DNA of 64,000 bases from Haliclona indistincta (Eukaryota > Porifera > Demospongiae > Haplosclerida > Chalinidae): the NCBI GenBank assembly GCA_964017065.1, contig OZ024787.1:1754658-1818657 (forward strand), written 5' to 3'. A program made the translations under genes and the position numbers. The first letter of the stretch is position 1; each line of letters starts with the position of its first letter. Shown piece by piece: positions 1-15,312 of this stretch. Under the pieces are notes generated by a model, which had not been told where the DNA came from, did no database searches, and worked only from the letters and a program-made list of their open reading frames with translations.

Positions 1-374
1 TATGTACTTGTCAATAATCATGAATTAATTTATCCTCTGAATTATGGTTTTTTAAATAGAGCATGTGTTACAAGAATAATCTAATTACAATACACATGTA
101 CCATATTATACCAGTGCAAGACAATTTACTACTGCAAAAAATAATATTAGATTTGGATGGTATATATTTGGTAGCAATTCAGCAAAACTTTAACCCTTAT
201 AACCATATGGGTCTTCAGACTGGCTGGTCTGCAGTTGTCAAGGAAGTGATTTGCTTAAATTGTTTTAAAACAGAATAATAACTACACTGCATGTTTAGTT
301 CCTGCTATTGTCTATAATAGTTCAATTATGATGGAGACCAGTCCGGAAATGTATGCACGAGCAGCAGCTGGAGA
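1..374. other. Downstream flank of GPI, no gene seen
   Basis: AT-rich sequence left of the GPI stop codon. The short open frame at 63-278 has no recognisable motif and no splice context, so I do not call it. The part next to position 375 is probably GPI 3' UTR. Confidence 0.4.
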
Positions 375-1041
375 TCACTGCTTGTGATCCTTGATGTAGT
401 TGATGAGTCCATTAGTGCTGGCATCATGAGCAGTAGCTGGTCCTGAAGCACTCAGCTCGGGCTGTATGGTCTTAGCTAGCTGCTTGCCGAGTTCCACACT
501 AAAGAATAAGACAACTTATCTGGCAAAGTAACAATGTTGTTTCTTACCACCATTGATCAAATGAGTTAATATCCCCAATCACTCCTTGAGTAAAGATCTT
601 ATGCTCATTCATACATTGCTAATCAAGAGAGAGGAGAGTGGGAGAGATAAGTACATACAGATAGTTTTGAACAAAACTGACCATGCAATCAAATTGTATG
701 GGGTCAGCTTCTGGATCATGATGGAATTAGTAGGTTTGTTGCCTTCAAATACCTTAGACCAGAGAAAAACATGATCAAACGTAAGAAATCAATAGCATAC
801 ACACTTTATGCAGTAGAATGTGTTCAAGTTGATCTCCAGACATCCCTGCCTTCTCCAGTTCAGCACTCTTTCCTCTCATAAGAGCTTGTGTTTGAGCCAG
901 GAAGTTCGCAAGCAGAATCTAAGGGAAGAGGAAGTCAGTTGCTAGGCTTGTTAGATCATGCATCAGTGACCAACTTTATGATGCGCTTCTCCAGCGATAG
1001 GATTCTGAGTCTCTACTGGTGCTCTGGTATGATATTTGTAC

Positions 1042-2547
<1,506 letters not shown>

Positions 2548-3034
2548 TTATAAATGATGAGGTAAATGAACGTTCATGAAGTAACCTCAGTGAAGTTGAT
2601 CTTATCTCCTGGGAACATACGATCCCTCATTCCTTCAACATTACGAGCACGAGCCTACAAAATTCACAGTTTAGTAATAAAAGAACCACTGTTTGATACA
2701 GAGTGTTGCTATAATTAATGATGCATTATTGCACTAGCTATTGTGGCAACATACAAGTTTGAACAGCAGCTGCATAGTCTCCTCAGTAATCCTGTTCTTA
2801 GAATAATCCAGTAGCACCTCTCCTTCCTCTCCTTTAGTTGAAACACTAGAGTAAGAGATTGCAACAGTACATAATCACATTTAGAGAAACATATTCAATT
2901 ACCTAAAGTGCTTCATGATCAGTAAAACGTTCCTCGTCTTTTTCGAACAACGCCCTCATATGCTGGTTTTTAGTCTGCTCATGGTGAGCCTGGAGCGCTT
3001 TGTACTCTGCTGTTTCAGTTAGTGGAGATGCCAT

Positions 3035-3111
3035 GACTATGTTGAGAGGCAAGGAGTAGACAGCAAACTAGAGCCCAGAGAGCCCTTGCAGATCAAACGG
3101 AATCCAGCATA
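3035..3111. promoter_or_regulatory. Divergent GPI / SNRNP27 promoter interval
   Basis: Only about 77 bp separate the GPI start codon (minus strand, 3034) from the proposed SNRNP27 start (plus strand, 3112). The two genes must therefore share a very short bidirectional promoter with overlapping 5' UTRs. No TATA box is evident. Confidence 0.45.
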
Positions 3112-4735
3112 ATGGGCGTAACATTAAGGCGGGGCTAAAGAGAAGTTCGATCCATGCCATGGGTAGATCCATGGCCGCGCCAGAAGCAGAAGTAGATCCA
3201 GAAGCAGATCTCGTTCCCGGTCTCCTCGTGGTAAGCTGGTAGACCATTTGCTGGTTATAGTATCTACATTCCTTCATAGATCGTCATTCTCGTAGACGTC
3301 GCTCCACCTCACGTGACAGAGGAAGGAGAGACAGGGATCATGGTGGGAGGAGGGACAGAGGTATATACCAGCTAGTATAATCTTTATCAAAAAATTCATT
3401 CACTTAAGTATGTGTTTCTTTGTTGTTTAGATTACCATAGAAGTCGTTCCAGGTCACCATACAGAAGATCACGATCAAGGTGCGTGATATCCAGGGTTTT
3501 ATTGCAAAAGGGGTGCTAATGTGTGTCGATAAAATAGTTGGTCAGAAAGAGAGAGAGAGAAGATATTAATTTTTACGGAAGATTTTTTGTTCAAACAGGT
3601 CAAAGGAGAGGGACAGAAGAAGCAGAGACAAAGGGAGAGACTATGATAGGGACAGAAATAGAGAAAAAGAAAGGTGACATGATTTGTGTACGTACCTGTA
3701 TGTTGTTAACACTCTTCTAACACAGAACACAGAACAAAGAAGAGGAGAAGGAACTTTCCAAACAGAAACAGAGCGAGAAAAATGAAGAACTTGATGGTAT
3801 GTGTTTCCTACAACAGTGCGAACATGAGTAAATCACATGCTGAATTGCTGATTACTTTAAGTTTACTCAAGACTGCATTTATTTTTCTGTCTTCTTGCAA
3901 TGCTGATAAAGCAAAAGGGCAGAGCGCCACCTTCATATACTTATTAGCATTAAGTTGCTATTTTGTTCCGTTCCCTGCTTTGCAATAATTTTTTTTAAAT
4001 ATACATGGGTGGGATTTGACCTAGCAAACATTTAAATTGTCCACTCATGGGACAAGCCATTGTGTCAAATCCCCACCATTGGAATGGGGCCTACTGTAGA
4101 GATTTGACAAACGATATTAATTTTATTCTTTATTGTGTTGTAATTCATGCATGCATAGTTCAAATCCCCACCCACAGGGTCGAATCTAAGATCAAACCCC
4201 CTATCAATTGATGGGTGCACTAAATACAGCATGTGATCATCCTCCATTGTGTGAATATAAAGTACTAACTTGAGTGCACGCATTACACGTTTTCGTTACA
4301 GCATTACAGAAGTATACACTGCATCACCAGTATTGTCTTGTGAGACAGATGTTTCGAGCTATATAGCACTGCAAAACTCATGCATGCATATTGCAGGATT
4401 TTATGATACAACACTAATGATCTATTTACTATTTAGATGAAGATTTACTTATGAAAAAGATGATGGGATTTCACAGCTTTGACAGCACCAAGGTATGAGC
4501 ATGCTATAAGCAGCCTCTCTCTCTTCTATGTGACTACATTACGCAGGGAAAACATGTTCCCGGGAACAACAATGCCAGTGCAGTGAAGATTAGGACACAG
4601 AGAAGATACAGGTAGACTCACGTGCTGCTGCTGCTGCTGCTGCTGCTGTATTCTAATACCTGCCTTCATCATAATTATAGGCAGTACATGAACAGAAGAG
4701 GTGGATTCAACAGACAACTGGATCCTATCTGGTGA
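3112..4735 (+). CDS. SNRNP27: U4/U6.U5 tri-snRNP 27 kDa protein (RY1)
   Basis: This nuclear spliceosomal protein of the tri-snRNP has an Arg/Ser-rich N-terminus and a short, very conserved C-terminal region. Exons: 3112-3117, 3167-3230, 3280-3360, 3431-3479, 3599-3673, 3726-3796, 4437-4492, 4547-4611, 4681-4735. The total is 522 nt or 173 residues, with phases that agree throughout. The first half is RS/RD/RE repeats. The diagnostic end reads MMGFHSFDSTKGKHVPG, then RRYRQYMNRRGGFNRQLD, then stop. The start is uncertain: ATG GGC at 3112 with a 49-bp intron fits the frame, but the family usually starts MGRS, and an ATG encoding MGRS lies at 3160 in a frame one base off. This is either a tiny first exon or another indel. 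COQ7 follows closely on the same strand. Confidence 0.9.
4624..4648. repeat. (CTG)n microsatellite in last SNRNP27 intron
   Basis: About eight CTG/GCT units lie between the exon ending at 4611 and the exon starting at 4681. Confidence 0.8.
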
Positions 4736-4836
4736 TGGAACTTCCTGATTCTCCCCACAACTCACACCCAGCTCTGCTACACACAACCATATCAATGACT
4801 TAGCTTACAAAGCAGCATGGCTCTCGTCGTGTAGCT

Positions 4837-5614
4837 GTGCTATTGCTGGTGTCTACCAGGCGGTACACTACTAGCAAGATGATCACATGAGGCAGTGTTT
4901 CTTCCTGACAGCATATGTGGGAACAGGAAAGGCTCATCTAGAGTTATTTGAACGTCTCATGAAGGGTATACATGTAGGAGAGTGCGACCAACAGTACTAA
5001 TCCTGGTATGTAACATTGCTGGGTTCACTCTCGGTGAGTATACATGCGAGCAGCTACTGTGCTGTTAGTGACTAGTGTCTGACACTCAGGAGCAGGGACA
5101 GCTCTACTGGGTAAGGAGGCAGCCATGGCGTGCACAGTGGTAGTGGAGGAGGTCATCGGAGAACATTACAACAAGTCAGTCAATGTGACACATAAGTGTA
5201 CTACTCATATGTCTTATTTATTGTCTGTATTAGTCAGTTGAGAGAGTTGCTTTCGACCGAACTAGGAGATGAGGAATTGATGAAGGTATGACTGTAAGCA
5301 ATTACCAGTAATAATTATTAATGGTTACTGTTTGCTTCAGGGAATCAGTAAATGTAGAGATGAGGAGTTAGAACATTTGGATATTGGAGTACAAGAAGAT
5401 GCTGAAAAGGTAACTGCTACTACCCTGTAGTGTAATGTATGAAGGCACTACTGTATTACACACTGGTAACACTAGTGGTTTTTGTGTGAACTGTCCAATA
5501 TGCACTAAACTTGTGATTGATCATTTTTCTATTCAGGCTCCTGGATATGGAGTGTTGTCACAAGCTATCAAGACTGGTTGTAGAGTAGCAATATGGCTGT
5601 CTGAGAGAGTCTGA
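4837..5614 (+). pseudogene. COQ7: COQ7 demethoxyubiquinone hydroxylase, frame-disrupted
   Basis: COQ7 is the mitochondrial di-iron hydroxylase of ubiquinone synthesis. Clear exons: about 4912-5033, 5090-5174 ([18 protein letters not shown]), 5234-5285, 5341-5409 (CRDEELEHLDIG) and 5537-5614 (GCRVAIWLSERV, stop). Phases agree from 5090 onward. Iron-ligand motifs are visible: a WEQE...H segment near 4917-4935, the VEE of the TVVVEE segment, and EELEH. Upstream the frame breaks twice: one base is missing between MWEQE and KAHLELFERLMK, and the frame shifts again between FERLMK and RVRPTVL. The exon with the first DHAGE motif was not found; a candidate scrap ends at 4860. Family identity is firm from the last four exons. 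Whether it is a pseudogene or a good gene with sequencing indels cannot be decided here. Confidence 0.85.
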
Positions 5615-6746
5615 ACATTATCTACATTCACATGTCTAAAAATATTTCTCTTTTCGTACGTTAACATTACGTTTCCAGTAGCATCATCAATTTTATTAGC
5701 TGTATACGTTAGATGCAAGGTTCTATTGGCTCTGTGTTGTTTGGATATGATTGCATCCTCAAAAAATAATTTCTTGAAATCAGTAAACTTCATTTGTAAC
5801 ACTTTCTTTTCTGAAAGAGAATTAAATTGTATAATGCAAGAGGGCGGGGCAACCTGCGTGTGCAATGCCACGTGGTTTCTTATGGTGTCTAGTCCTCACC
5901 CTATCCATTTCAAGGCAAGAATTGAGGATCAGATGTCATCACCCCCCTACCTTGGATACATAATGGTAACGATGAGTAAGTTACATGTCTATTACAATGT
6001 TCTGTATGCAATGTATGATTATTCCGATCACTCTACTTATATGAGCATGAAGAACACTAGGGCCAGCTATTCTGTTGGCAAGCTCCCCCGTGGCTGTATA
6101 CTGTATTTTTTGGCTGTCTGCACTAATGCCACCTGTATGCATATTGGAGGGACCTGCATGCCTAGCTGGTAGGCCCATACGCTGGCTCCCAAGGTGTGCA
6201 ACCTGGCAGGTTGCTGGTAGGTAATTCGCTCCTGTGGTTACAGCTGACAGATGGTCAGGGCCCTCCCAGAGTAGCACGCTGCATAGCATAAGTCTTGGCG
6301 GGCAAGAGCATTGCATGCGTATGGTGGCGGAGAGGACCATAGTGAGCTCCATGCATGCTGGGTATGTTGGTTAATTGGGCCCAGGCTGTCCAAGCAAGTA
6401 GTAGAATGCATTGCTAAGCAGATTCCGGGGAAATGGCCCATGTTGTTACCATCCTCCTTAGAGGAAAAATGGGTAAAGTAACACCTATTGACATTAATGC
6501 TGCACTATTGGCTAGTTTCTCAACTCCATCAACTAGCAATGCCTTTCCTCTTGAGACAGCTGCACCTCTGCTTGTCCTATCTACTGCATTGTCTATGTAT
6601 TCGATGAGAAAGGCTGTATGGTCATGGATATAACCTAACCTTCCGTCTACAAAATTCATCTGAGTTTAAGTTCAATTAGCTTCACTTACAAAAATGTTAT
6701 TTGAATGTCCTAAAATGACTTACAGAGATGTATTACATGTAGTGAG
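5615..6746. other. Intergenic stretch with a decayed coiled-coil exon shard
   Basis: At about 5710-5830 the minus strand reads EKKVLQMKFTDFKKLF then ISKQHR, a degraded copy of the coiled-coil exon found intact in genes A and C (ERKVLELKFTDFEKD, ISSKQRP). The open frames at 5981-6352 and 6414-6659 have no recognised domain and no splice partners. Confidence 0.5.
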
Positions 6747-9700
6747 TTATCTACTGTACATGTAGGTCTCTTTCCTCAAATGTCTTTCAACAGTTTTTGC
6801 CATTGCATTTTCTTTAATTTTTTTAAGTACAGTGATGAGCGTTTCCCATGTGTATGGCAATATATTGTCTCGTTTCCATTGGTAGAAGACTTTTGCATAG
6901 CGCACTCTAATATTTCTTTCTTCATAAAATGTTTCCAGTATCGGTGGTTCAATTCCCAGTTGTATGCCTACTTCATACCAGGTATTTGGTATTTTGTTAA
7001 CAACAACAGTCATTAGTTGAGGGAGTTCTGGGCTGATGGTCAATAATCTGTTAGCTAATTTTGCTGCATAAGTTAGATATACATGTAGTATGTACAATGT
7101 ACACGGTATAGGTATTTTTACCTTTGGCTATTGAAGTAGTCATCGGCAGATGAAAGTTGAGAATTACGTTATTTTCAGACCCAACAAGAACAATGTCTTC
7201 ATCTAGAATCTGTGGCCTTCCACTTCTTTGCCATGTTAACCGTAAAATTCGAGGATTGAGATCCTGTGGTCCAGTACATCTTAAAGCCTGCTCCTTGGAC
7301 AGCTGTGCAGTTATAGTAAAGCATGTTAATCGGAAGGTTTTATAATCTTTCTCACCTCCATTAAGTTCTCTTTTTTTATTTTCCATCCACCTATTCTCCT
7401 TGGTTCATGAAGTGTTCTGTTTCTTAGAGCAAAGCTTATCTTGCTGTCCACGTTGCTGTCTATAAATTTAAATCTATCAGAAGATCCTGCAAGACACCCA
7501 TCTGCTCTGTTTCCATATCGCTCATGTACATACCGCTACAATGTACTTTTACATGTCGTCTAGTTAAAGAATCTATTGATTCCCAATTCGGGACAACTAC
7601 AATATGTACAACACAATCGTGTCTGCTCTTTGAAGGTTTACTGAAATAGTAAAGACTGGCATTGAAAACTGGTTTTATCCCAAATACTTTCTCAGCAATA
7701 GTAGCAAAGTACCAGTTAGAGAACTCAATCTCTCTTCTGTAGCTAGAGGTACTGCTAAACTGACCATTAAGCTTCTTAAATACATATGGAGATTGGGGCG
7801 TATTCAGTTTATGTGCTGCAAACTTCAGACCATAGGTATCCTTCTCCTCAATTTGAGCACAATGCTGAATTTCCACACCCACTGGTCCAGTTAACTTTCC
7901 TTTGCTGGTGACCCAATAGAACTGACTCACTAATTCTGTTTCTTCAGGTAGTATAAATTTTGTTGAACGTACAATTCTGGCTCTAAAGTCTGCAGTAGAT
8001 CCCTCTGGTACATGTAGCTTTAGACCATATCCTTCCCAAGAGTGTACCACTGCAGATTTGTCTCCACTGAAAAGGAATTTAGTCTCTGCAATCACTTCCA
8101 CATCAGGTAGAGTGTCTGTGGAGTGTACAGTACAGCTGCTACCGTACCATGATATCTATACCAACCTTGATAGAATTTTTCTTCGTCTGACAGACTTGCT
8201 GTGATGACACTCGTCTTTCCATGTAGTTCTGCAGTCATCTGTTTAGTTTCCTTCACTTCAGGTGCTAATTTTTTTTCGAGCAGTGTGATATGATCCTGCA
8301 ATGTGGCTACTTTTTGTGCCGTTTGCTTTAATTTCAAATCTGCAGTAGTTTAAAAATATTTGATACACCATCAACAAGTACTGTAACCCTCGCTCATGCG
8401 CCGAGGGTTAATAATTGGTAAATACATACCTTTAATTTGCCCTTTGCTTTCCAATGCCAAGTTCCGTGCATCTCTAGCATCGCCCATTTTCTTGACAGAT
8501 TCGATTGCTTGTTCAAGCTCTTGTTTCTCTTCGGCACTAGCAACCAGCATTGCTTTGTACTCGTGTATTACTATAGTTATCATTAAATCATAAGTCAGTA
8601 AATGAATGTATTTGCAACTCACCATCAGAGAGAGTGTCTACCTGAACATCTTGATGAACCACCAGCTTAGATATGGCAACTACAAACAGCATGTGATTAG
8701 AAAATGATCACACTCTAGCTATAGAACATGCAGCATAGACAGTATACAAGCAATAAACCTTTTTCTTGTAGTTTCTCTAGCAGTTCTTGTTGCTGTCTAT
8801 ACTCATCTGTTACAGTAGCAAGCTTCTTCTGCATGTTCAACATGTCATTCTCTAGTGTTAAAGATTTCTGATCTTTCTCCTGAAAATCATGCTCAGCTGC
8901 ATTTATCTTTTCCTTCAGCTCCTGTTCTCTCTTCTGACTTGCTTTTAGACTATCTTCATAAGCATGTAAAACTATATATACACCTTTTATACACTGTATT
9001 TATAATCAAGCTGATATCTTACCATCATCTGGAGAAAGTTGTAGAGACGATGGCTTCCCAGGTTCATGATCTGCCTCTTCTTTTGATGCCAACAACTCAT
9101 GAACATTTCTCATCTTCACCTAATATTTGGAATAGAACTATGGCTCTGGTTGATAAATAAACCAAACGAATAGTTTAGAATGCTATGTAAATTTACATTG
9201 TCGTCTGTTAATACTTTCTCTGCTTATGCCTTTGCAGTCTAAACATGCATGAATTGAGGTGGTTTGTGGTCAGTATGGTTATAATTACATAGGTTAACTT
9301 CATGTGTCATAATCATGCTGTGGTTACATGTGTACCTTCAGTTCAGCTAATTTTTCTTTCATTTCCTCTTCCCCAGCGGGCCGTTGTTTGGATGAGATTG
9401 TATCCTCAAGACTTTCCATATCTTTCTCAAAGTCTGTAAACTTCAGTTCTAACACTTTCCTCTCCGCTGCTCTATTTGATGATTCCTTTCTCAGTTTCTC
9501 GAGCTCATCAGACAATGCTTTTTCTTCTGCTTCTTTACAAAAAGCATTTGATGCACTATAGCAATTGACCAGTGTAGTATGTACCTTTCTTTGGGACTGA
9601 CTGTTGTTCTTCTGGTTTGAGTGATTCAGCACCTTTTGATGATTCATCTATAGCTGGTGATACGTAACATGTTAACATTATACAATAATTTATCTACTAT

Positions 9701-10812
9701 GCAATACCTTCTCTGTATCCAAATTTTCTTGCTATTGATAGTAGTGGCTTCATCAGTACAACTGATTTAGTCACATCACCTACCAGTAGTCTCTTCTTAG
9801 CACCAGCTTTCTCCAGCGTCTCCATGATTTCGTTCAGGTTATTCCACCTTGCCAATCCATATGCCGACATTCCTAGGTTGTTTGTGTGGTCTAGATTTGG
9901 ATGGTATCTTAGTAACAGCTCCACAGAAGCTGGTACACCTTTCCTCTGACAGGCCAGCATTAGAGGAGTCCACCCATCATCAGTGGCTATGTTGGGGTCA
10001 GCATCATGTTTCAAGAGCAGCTCAACAACCTCTGGGTGGTCATATGCCAAAGCTAAGGCTGTCCACCCTTGCTCGGTTTGCTCATTGATGATTCGACGAA
10101 CATCAACATATTCACTGTTCAGGAGCATTGATACGATTTCTGTGTGGCCATTCTGTGCAGCCATCATTAGACAGTTCTTCTTGTGTTTCTCTACAAGATA
10201 AGGATTCGCTCCATGCTTCAGGAGGAGAGACGCTGCCTCAAGATAGTTGTCACAGCAAGCCACTAGTAGACACGTCCAGCCATTTTCACCAGCCTGAATA
10301 TTAGGGTTGAGACCAGCTTCCAACAGCAGTTTCAATACTTCAATGTTGTAGCGGTCAGTGGCATAACGTAGTGCATTGTCATTCTTATCGTCCCTTACCT
10401 CCTTGTTGAGGCTCTTGTGTGCTAGTAGTAATTCAACTACTGCTGGATGATTGCTGGAGCTTGCTATCATTAGAGGAGTTCTCTTGTCGTCTGAGGGAAG
10501 GTTAGGGTCGGCATTGTGTTCCAGTAGCACCTTCACTGCTTCAGTATGACCTAGCTGACTAGCTATGTACAGAGGAGTAGCTTTAGTGGGCTTTTTAGGA
10601 TCGAGAGTGCATGGATACTTGACGTTTGGATCTCGTCTAAGTTGCAGGAGGACACGCAAGGCCTCGATCTCGTCCTCTACTTCCACTGTTTTCAAGAAAG
10701 AGTCGCGGAAAAACCCTTCAATGTAGTCAGCTATTTCCTTCTCCTGCCTGTCCCTGAGCTGTACCATTACTCTGTGCAGTTGATCAGCGCACTGAGCGAG
10801 GACCTGCGTCAT
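6747..10812 (-). CDS. Gene A: ankyrin - coiled coil - ZU5 - Death protein
   Basis: Twelve exons: 10812-9708, 9653-9585, 9532-9336, 9119-9023, 8971-8759, 8679-8623, 8570-8430, 8339-8166, 8115-7498, 7459-7356, 7302-7122, 7063-6747. They give 3273 nt (1090 residues) with matching phases. Order: N-terminal helix (MTQVLAQCADQLHRVM), about eight ankyrin repeats (residues about 60-345; TPLYIASQLGHTEAVKVLLE type), coiled coil (about 390-680), ZU5-type domain (about 690-830; GLKLHVPEGS, FYWVTSKGK, GVEIQHCA), linker modules (about 890-985), then a Death-fold domain (about 1000-1085; NKIPNTWYEVGIQLGI, YTWETLITVL). It is probably an intracellular scaffold or sensor acting through Death-domain contacts. 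ATG 10812 is chosen because paralogues start at the same place. The exact ligand and pathway are unknown, and the ZU5 call is by eye. Confidence 0.85.
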
Positions 10813-11144
10813 CTTGGACAGTAGGAACTCAATTGCAAGTTGCAAAAGGTAGTAGGAGGACAAATCTGAATGCGCCCACTTTCATTTCAAAGTAAAGGCG
10901 GGGCTGATATTCATCTGTGCTCAGTGTGCTTGCTGCGCGCACAAACAAACCATGAATAATAATTACGACTCTAGTAATTATAACCACCCCCCGATTTTCA
11001 CTGCTAAGCCTAAGGTGACTTCTTATGTTTACAGTGCTTACTCCCAGTAGAATAGTGTAAGTCATACAGTATGCAGTTTACTATTTCTCACAAGTCAAAG
11101 TTCAGCACTTGCCAGGCGCGTGTCCAGGAATGAAGAGAGATAGG

Positions 11145-11170
11145 TGCGCGCGCGAAGCGCGCGCGCAAAA
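11145..11170. repeat. GC-alternating palindrome
   Basis: GCGCGCGCG-AAG-CGCGCGCGC directly precedes the long GT tract. Together they form an alternating purine-pyrimidine block. Confidence 0.7.
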
Positions 11171-11174
11171 TCTA

Positions 11175-12300
<1,126 letters not shown>

Positions 12301-12499
12301 TGAATCTTGCAATTGGTTGTGAGAATTAAGAATAATTAAAAATAAATTAATATTGAATTTTATTATGATAACTGAAAAAAACTAAAAAGTGTAGGGATGA
12401 CGCTTGCAAAAGTAAAGGCACAAGATGCTTGCAAAAGTAAAGGAACAGATAACGACGATCCATCATACTTGATTGCCTCTTTCAAATACACCTACACAT

Positions 12500-12990
12500 C
12501 AGCAACATTTAATTAAAGGTAATGTGTACTCTATATATATGCGTACATCCATTGGGGTCAAGGGTTTGATATCCCATCCGTCCTTCATAAAGAACTGCCC
12601 GTCATGTTTAACTGAACCATCCAGTGTGTAAGTTGTGGAACTTCTCTTAAACGTTACTGCTACACTTGGCGTACAGTGTATCAGTAACATACTTATCACT
12701 GGTGTATTCCTTCGTCATTCTATCCTAAAATAAAATTAATCATAATTTTATTTATAATACAACAGCCCTATAGAAACATCTACTTAGCTTACCTTTGCTT
12801 CATCCTTAATTGGAATTAACAAAATGAGGCTCATTTCGATCATTGCGGTAATAATCTTTGCCAGAAAATTGGTATCCATGCCCAAATTGTGATGATGTAA
12901 TAACCAACATGAGAACTTTAAATCTACATGTATTCTTCCACTGTGACAGCTTGCATTGCTGCTAAATTGACCAGTATGCTTCTTGTAGAC
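12500..12990 (-). pseudogene. ZU5-region exon remnants of the A/C family
   Basis: The minus strand encodes decayed versions of two consecutive exons. At about 12990-12800 there is a piece matching the HFSS...GRMDVDFSDW part of gene C. At about 12690-12530 there is YTLDGSVKHDG...FFMKDGWDIKPL, matching the exon of C at 20589-20413. Frames do not join cleanly and no Death-domain exon follows. It may be the lost tail of broken gene B, cut off by the repeat that starts at 13014. Confidence 0.65.
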
Positions 12991-13013
12991 ATATTTATGT
13001 TATGGCTTCTCTA

Positions 13014-14250
13014 TTAGGGAGGCACGGTAGTGACTCCCTATGTAGGGATGAACGAGAAAAAAAGATGGCGGCTACATACAATGTATTAGCGTTCAAATGC
13101 TGATATTTCGCCTGGTGATGAATTGTATACGTCCAAAGACACTTTGATCTGCTCTCTGGCGTTGCCCCGTCTTACAGTAGCAAGGAGATTGCTCGAAATT
13201 GTTACTAAAGTGACGAACCTGGAAACGGTGAAAATCGACTTTCGTCATCTTCGTTTTCTTCTTCTTCTTTCTTTCTTTCTTTCTTCCACTCGCCTAGCGC
13301 CTTTACGCGGGCAGTGCCGAGACCAAAACACCCACGAACAGTCGTGAAATTCTCCTGGCATGTGCCTTTTGAACTTAGTTTTTAGCGAAATGACGATATA
13401 CATTTGACGAGCTCACGATCACGAACAGTTGTCAGCTAAGTGTTTGACGCCATTATTGTGATTACGTAATACGCACGTGACCAAACACACTTGTAGAGTA
13501 TCGCCGTATGGAGAGCGCATATTGCATGGCGTCTGGAGTCTTCGAAGAACAACTCACAGAGTAAGCTCGTGTAGTATCACCGTTCTGCTGCTTGCCAGAT
13601 AGTATCACAGCCATGCAGAAAATTCTAAACCAGAGTGGGCGGGGCTCGTATGCTGTGCATCCAGGCTTCAGCATGCATGAATGGATGAGCTAGTTTCAGT
13701 ATTTATAGGAGCTACAAGTTAAAAAGCAATTGTTAAGAAAGCAAACCAAACCAATGATGGAAACAAAAAAGAGATACATTATCTTGCCGAATTCGAACTG
13801 CACCAAAAATTTGAAACTCACTGTAAAAGAAAAAAGGACACAAACAAGAAAATAAAAAGATTTCTAACGAAATCAAAAGGATGTAGGGATAAAGAAATCT
13901 GTTACTGGTCCACAATGTAAACCAACAAGGAGCAAGCATGGAATGGTAACACGATTGACTTGCTAACAGACCATAGATCCCTACATCAGTGGCTGACTAC
14001 AGCAGTTCTGCTAGTTGCTATTGGCTGACACCTGACATGCATTGAATTGAATTTAGCTTGTGACAAAATAATTATAGTATAGTCAAAATGTTATGTACAG
14101 CCACTGATGTAGGGATCTATGGTCTGTTAGCAAGTCAATCGTGTTACCATTCCATGCTTGCTCCTTGTTGGTTTACATTGTGGACCAGTAACAGATTTCT
14201 TTATCCCTACATCCTTTTGATTTCGTTAGAAATCTTTTTATTTTCTTTCT
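13014..14250 (-). mobile_element. Helitron-like repeat, copy 1
   Basis: On the minus strand the copy ends in a hairpin with loop TACC followed by CTAA, and the next base is T. Its other end is a fold-back of roughly 150-bp arms (about 13850-13995 and 14098-14250) joined by a short loop. It matches copies at 39960-41196 and 59350-62045 along its whole length. Open frames inside it have no homology I recognise. No Rep/helicase is present, so it would be non-autonomous. Confidence 0.65.
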
Positions 14251-14414
14251 TATAAGCAACAAACATCATTCCATGCGCTTCATCTTCTCAGCACAATACT
14301 GTACTTGTATCTCCACACCCGCTTTCTGTGATAAGAGCTCTGATAGCTCTGAAGTATTGACTGTGATAAGAGCTCAATACTTTCTGTGATAAGAGCACCC
14401 GCTTTCTGTGATAA

Positions 14415-14700
14415 GAGAGAGGAATCATCAAATAGAGCAGCAGAAAGGAAAGTGTTAGAACTGAAGTTTACAGACATTGAGAAAGATATGGAAAGTCTTG
14501 AGGATACAATCTCATCCAAACAACGGCCCACTGGGGAAGAGGAAATGAAAGAAAATTAGCCGAACTGAAGGTACACATGTAACCACAGCATGATTATGAC
14601 ACATGAAGTTAACCGATGTAGTTATAACCATACTGACCACAAACCACCTCAATTCATGCATGTTTAGACTGCAAGGGCATACACAGAGAAACCATTCATG
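14415..14700 (+). pseudogene. Inverted coiled-coil exon and intron shard
   Basis: The plus strand reads SSNRAAERKVLELKFTD then SKQRPTGEEEMKEN, then stops because one A is missing. The following bases up to about 14700 match the intron after the same exon in gene C (22577-22705), in reverse orientation to the cluster. It is therefore a genomic fragment, not a retrocopy. Confidence 0.8.
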
Positions 14701-15088
14701 AAAGTGCAGACTGCTCTGATCTGAGCTTTGCTATTGATAGAGTGAAGAACCAAAATTCTGCAGTATTTTTATTCAAAGAGTACAGTGCTAAATTTAGTTA
14801 CATCTCAATTTATGGAAAAGTGGAAGTGAATTTCTCAAGGTTGATATTTCGCATTATACTAAGAAATTAACCGGTAGATCTGAGTCTGTACTTGGGTTTT
14901 TATGCCAAACTGTTCTACTGCATTCCACAAATGGAAACAGATATTGTAATAGCCACAAACTTAATACAGATCTATCTCAAGTGAGAAAGCAACATTGTGC
15001 ATGCATAATTTTGATGATGAACAAGACACGATGAGGCATGCATACAGGTGTCACATCAGCATGAATGATCACCAAATTTTTAACTGTA
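14701..15088. other. Unassigned spacer
   Basis: AT-rich, with no open frame, repeat arm or splice pattern I can support. Confidence 0.3.
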
Positions 15089-15312
15089 TTAGGGAGGCAT
15101 GGTAGTGCCTCTCTATGTAGGGATGGCAAAGAAAACAAAATGGTGGCTACATACAATGTATTAGCGTTCAAAGGCTGATATTTCGCCTGGTGATGAATTT
15201 TATACGTCCAAGACACTTAGATCTGCTTCCTAGCGTTGCCCCATGATCTTACAGCAGCAAGGAGATTGCTTGAAATGGTCACTAAAGTGACGAACCTGGA
15301 AGCGGTTAGCTC
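15089..15312 (-). mobile_element. Helitron-like repeat, truncated copy 2
   Basis: Only the terminal part of the family is kept. On the minus strand it ends with the TACC-loop hairpin and CTAA followed by T. It breaks off where the sequence passes into a scrap of the ANK-gene linker exon (15335-15375). Confidence 0.65.

Noticed and set aside
3160..3234. ATG at 3160 as the SNRNP27 start
   Set aside because: It gives MGRS as in the family, but the frame then runs into an acidic non-RS peptide. The RS-rich frame needs a shift, so I kept the splice-consistent start at 3112 with a caveat.
6414..6659. 81-codon minus-strand frame as a small gene
   Set aside because: No homologous domain recognised, no splice context, and it lies in spacer that also holds decayed exon shards.
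9541..9647. Continuous reading of gene A from linker into coiled-coil exon without an intron
   Set aside because: An open frame exists in A only. B and C have stops there, and a 48-51 bp intron ending just before the coiled coil fits the phase in all three.
9849..10201. Plus-strand frames opposite the ankyrin exons of A, B and C
   Set aside because: They mirror the conserved ankyrin coding strand in all paralogues and have no splice or domain support.
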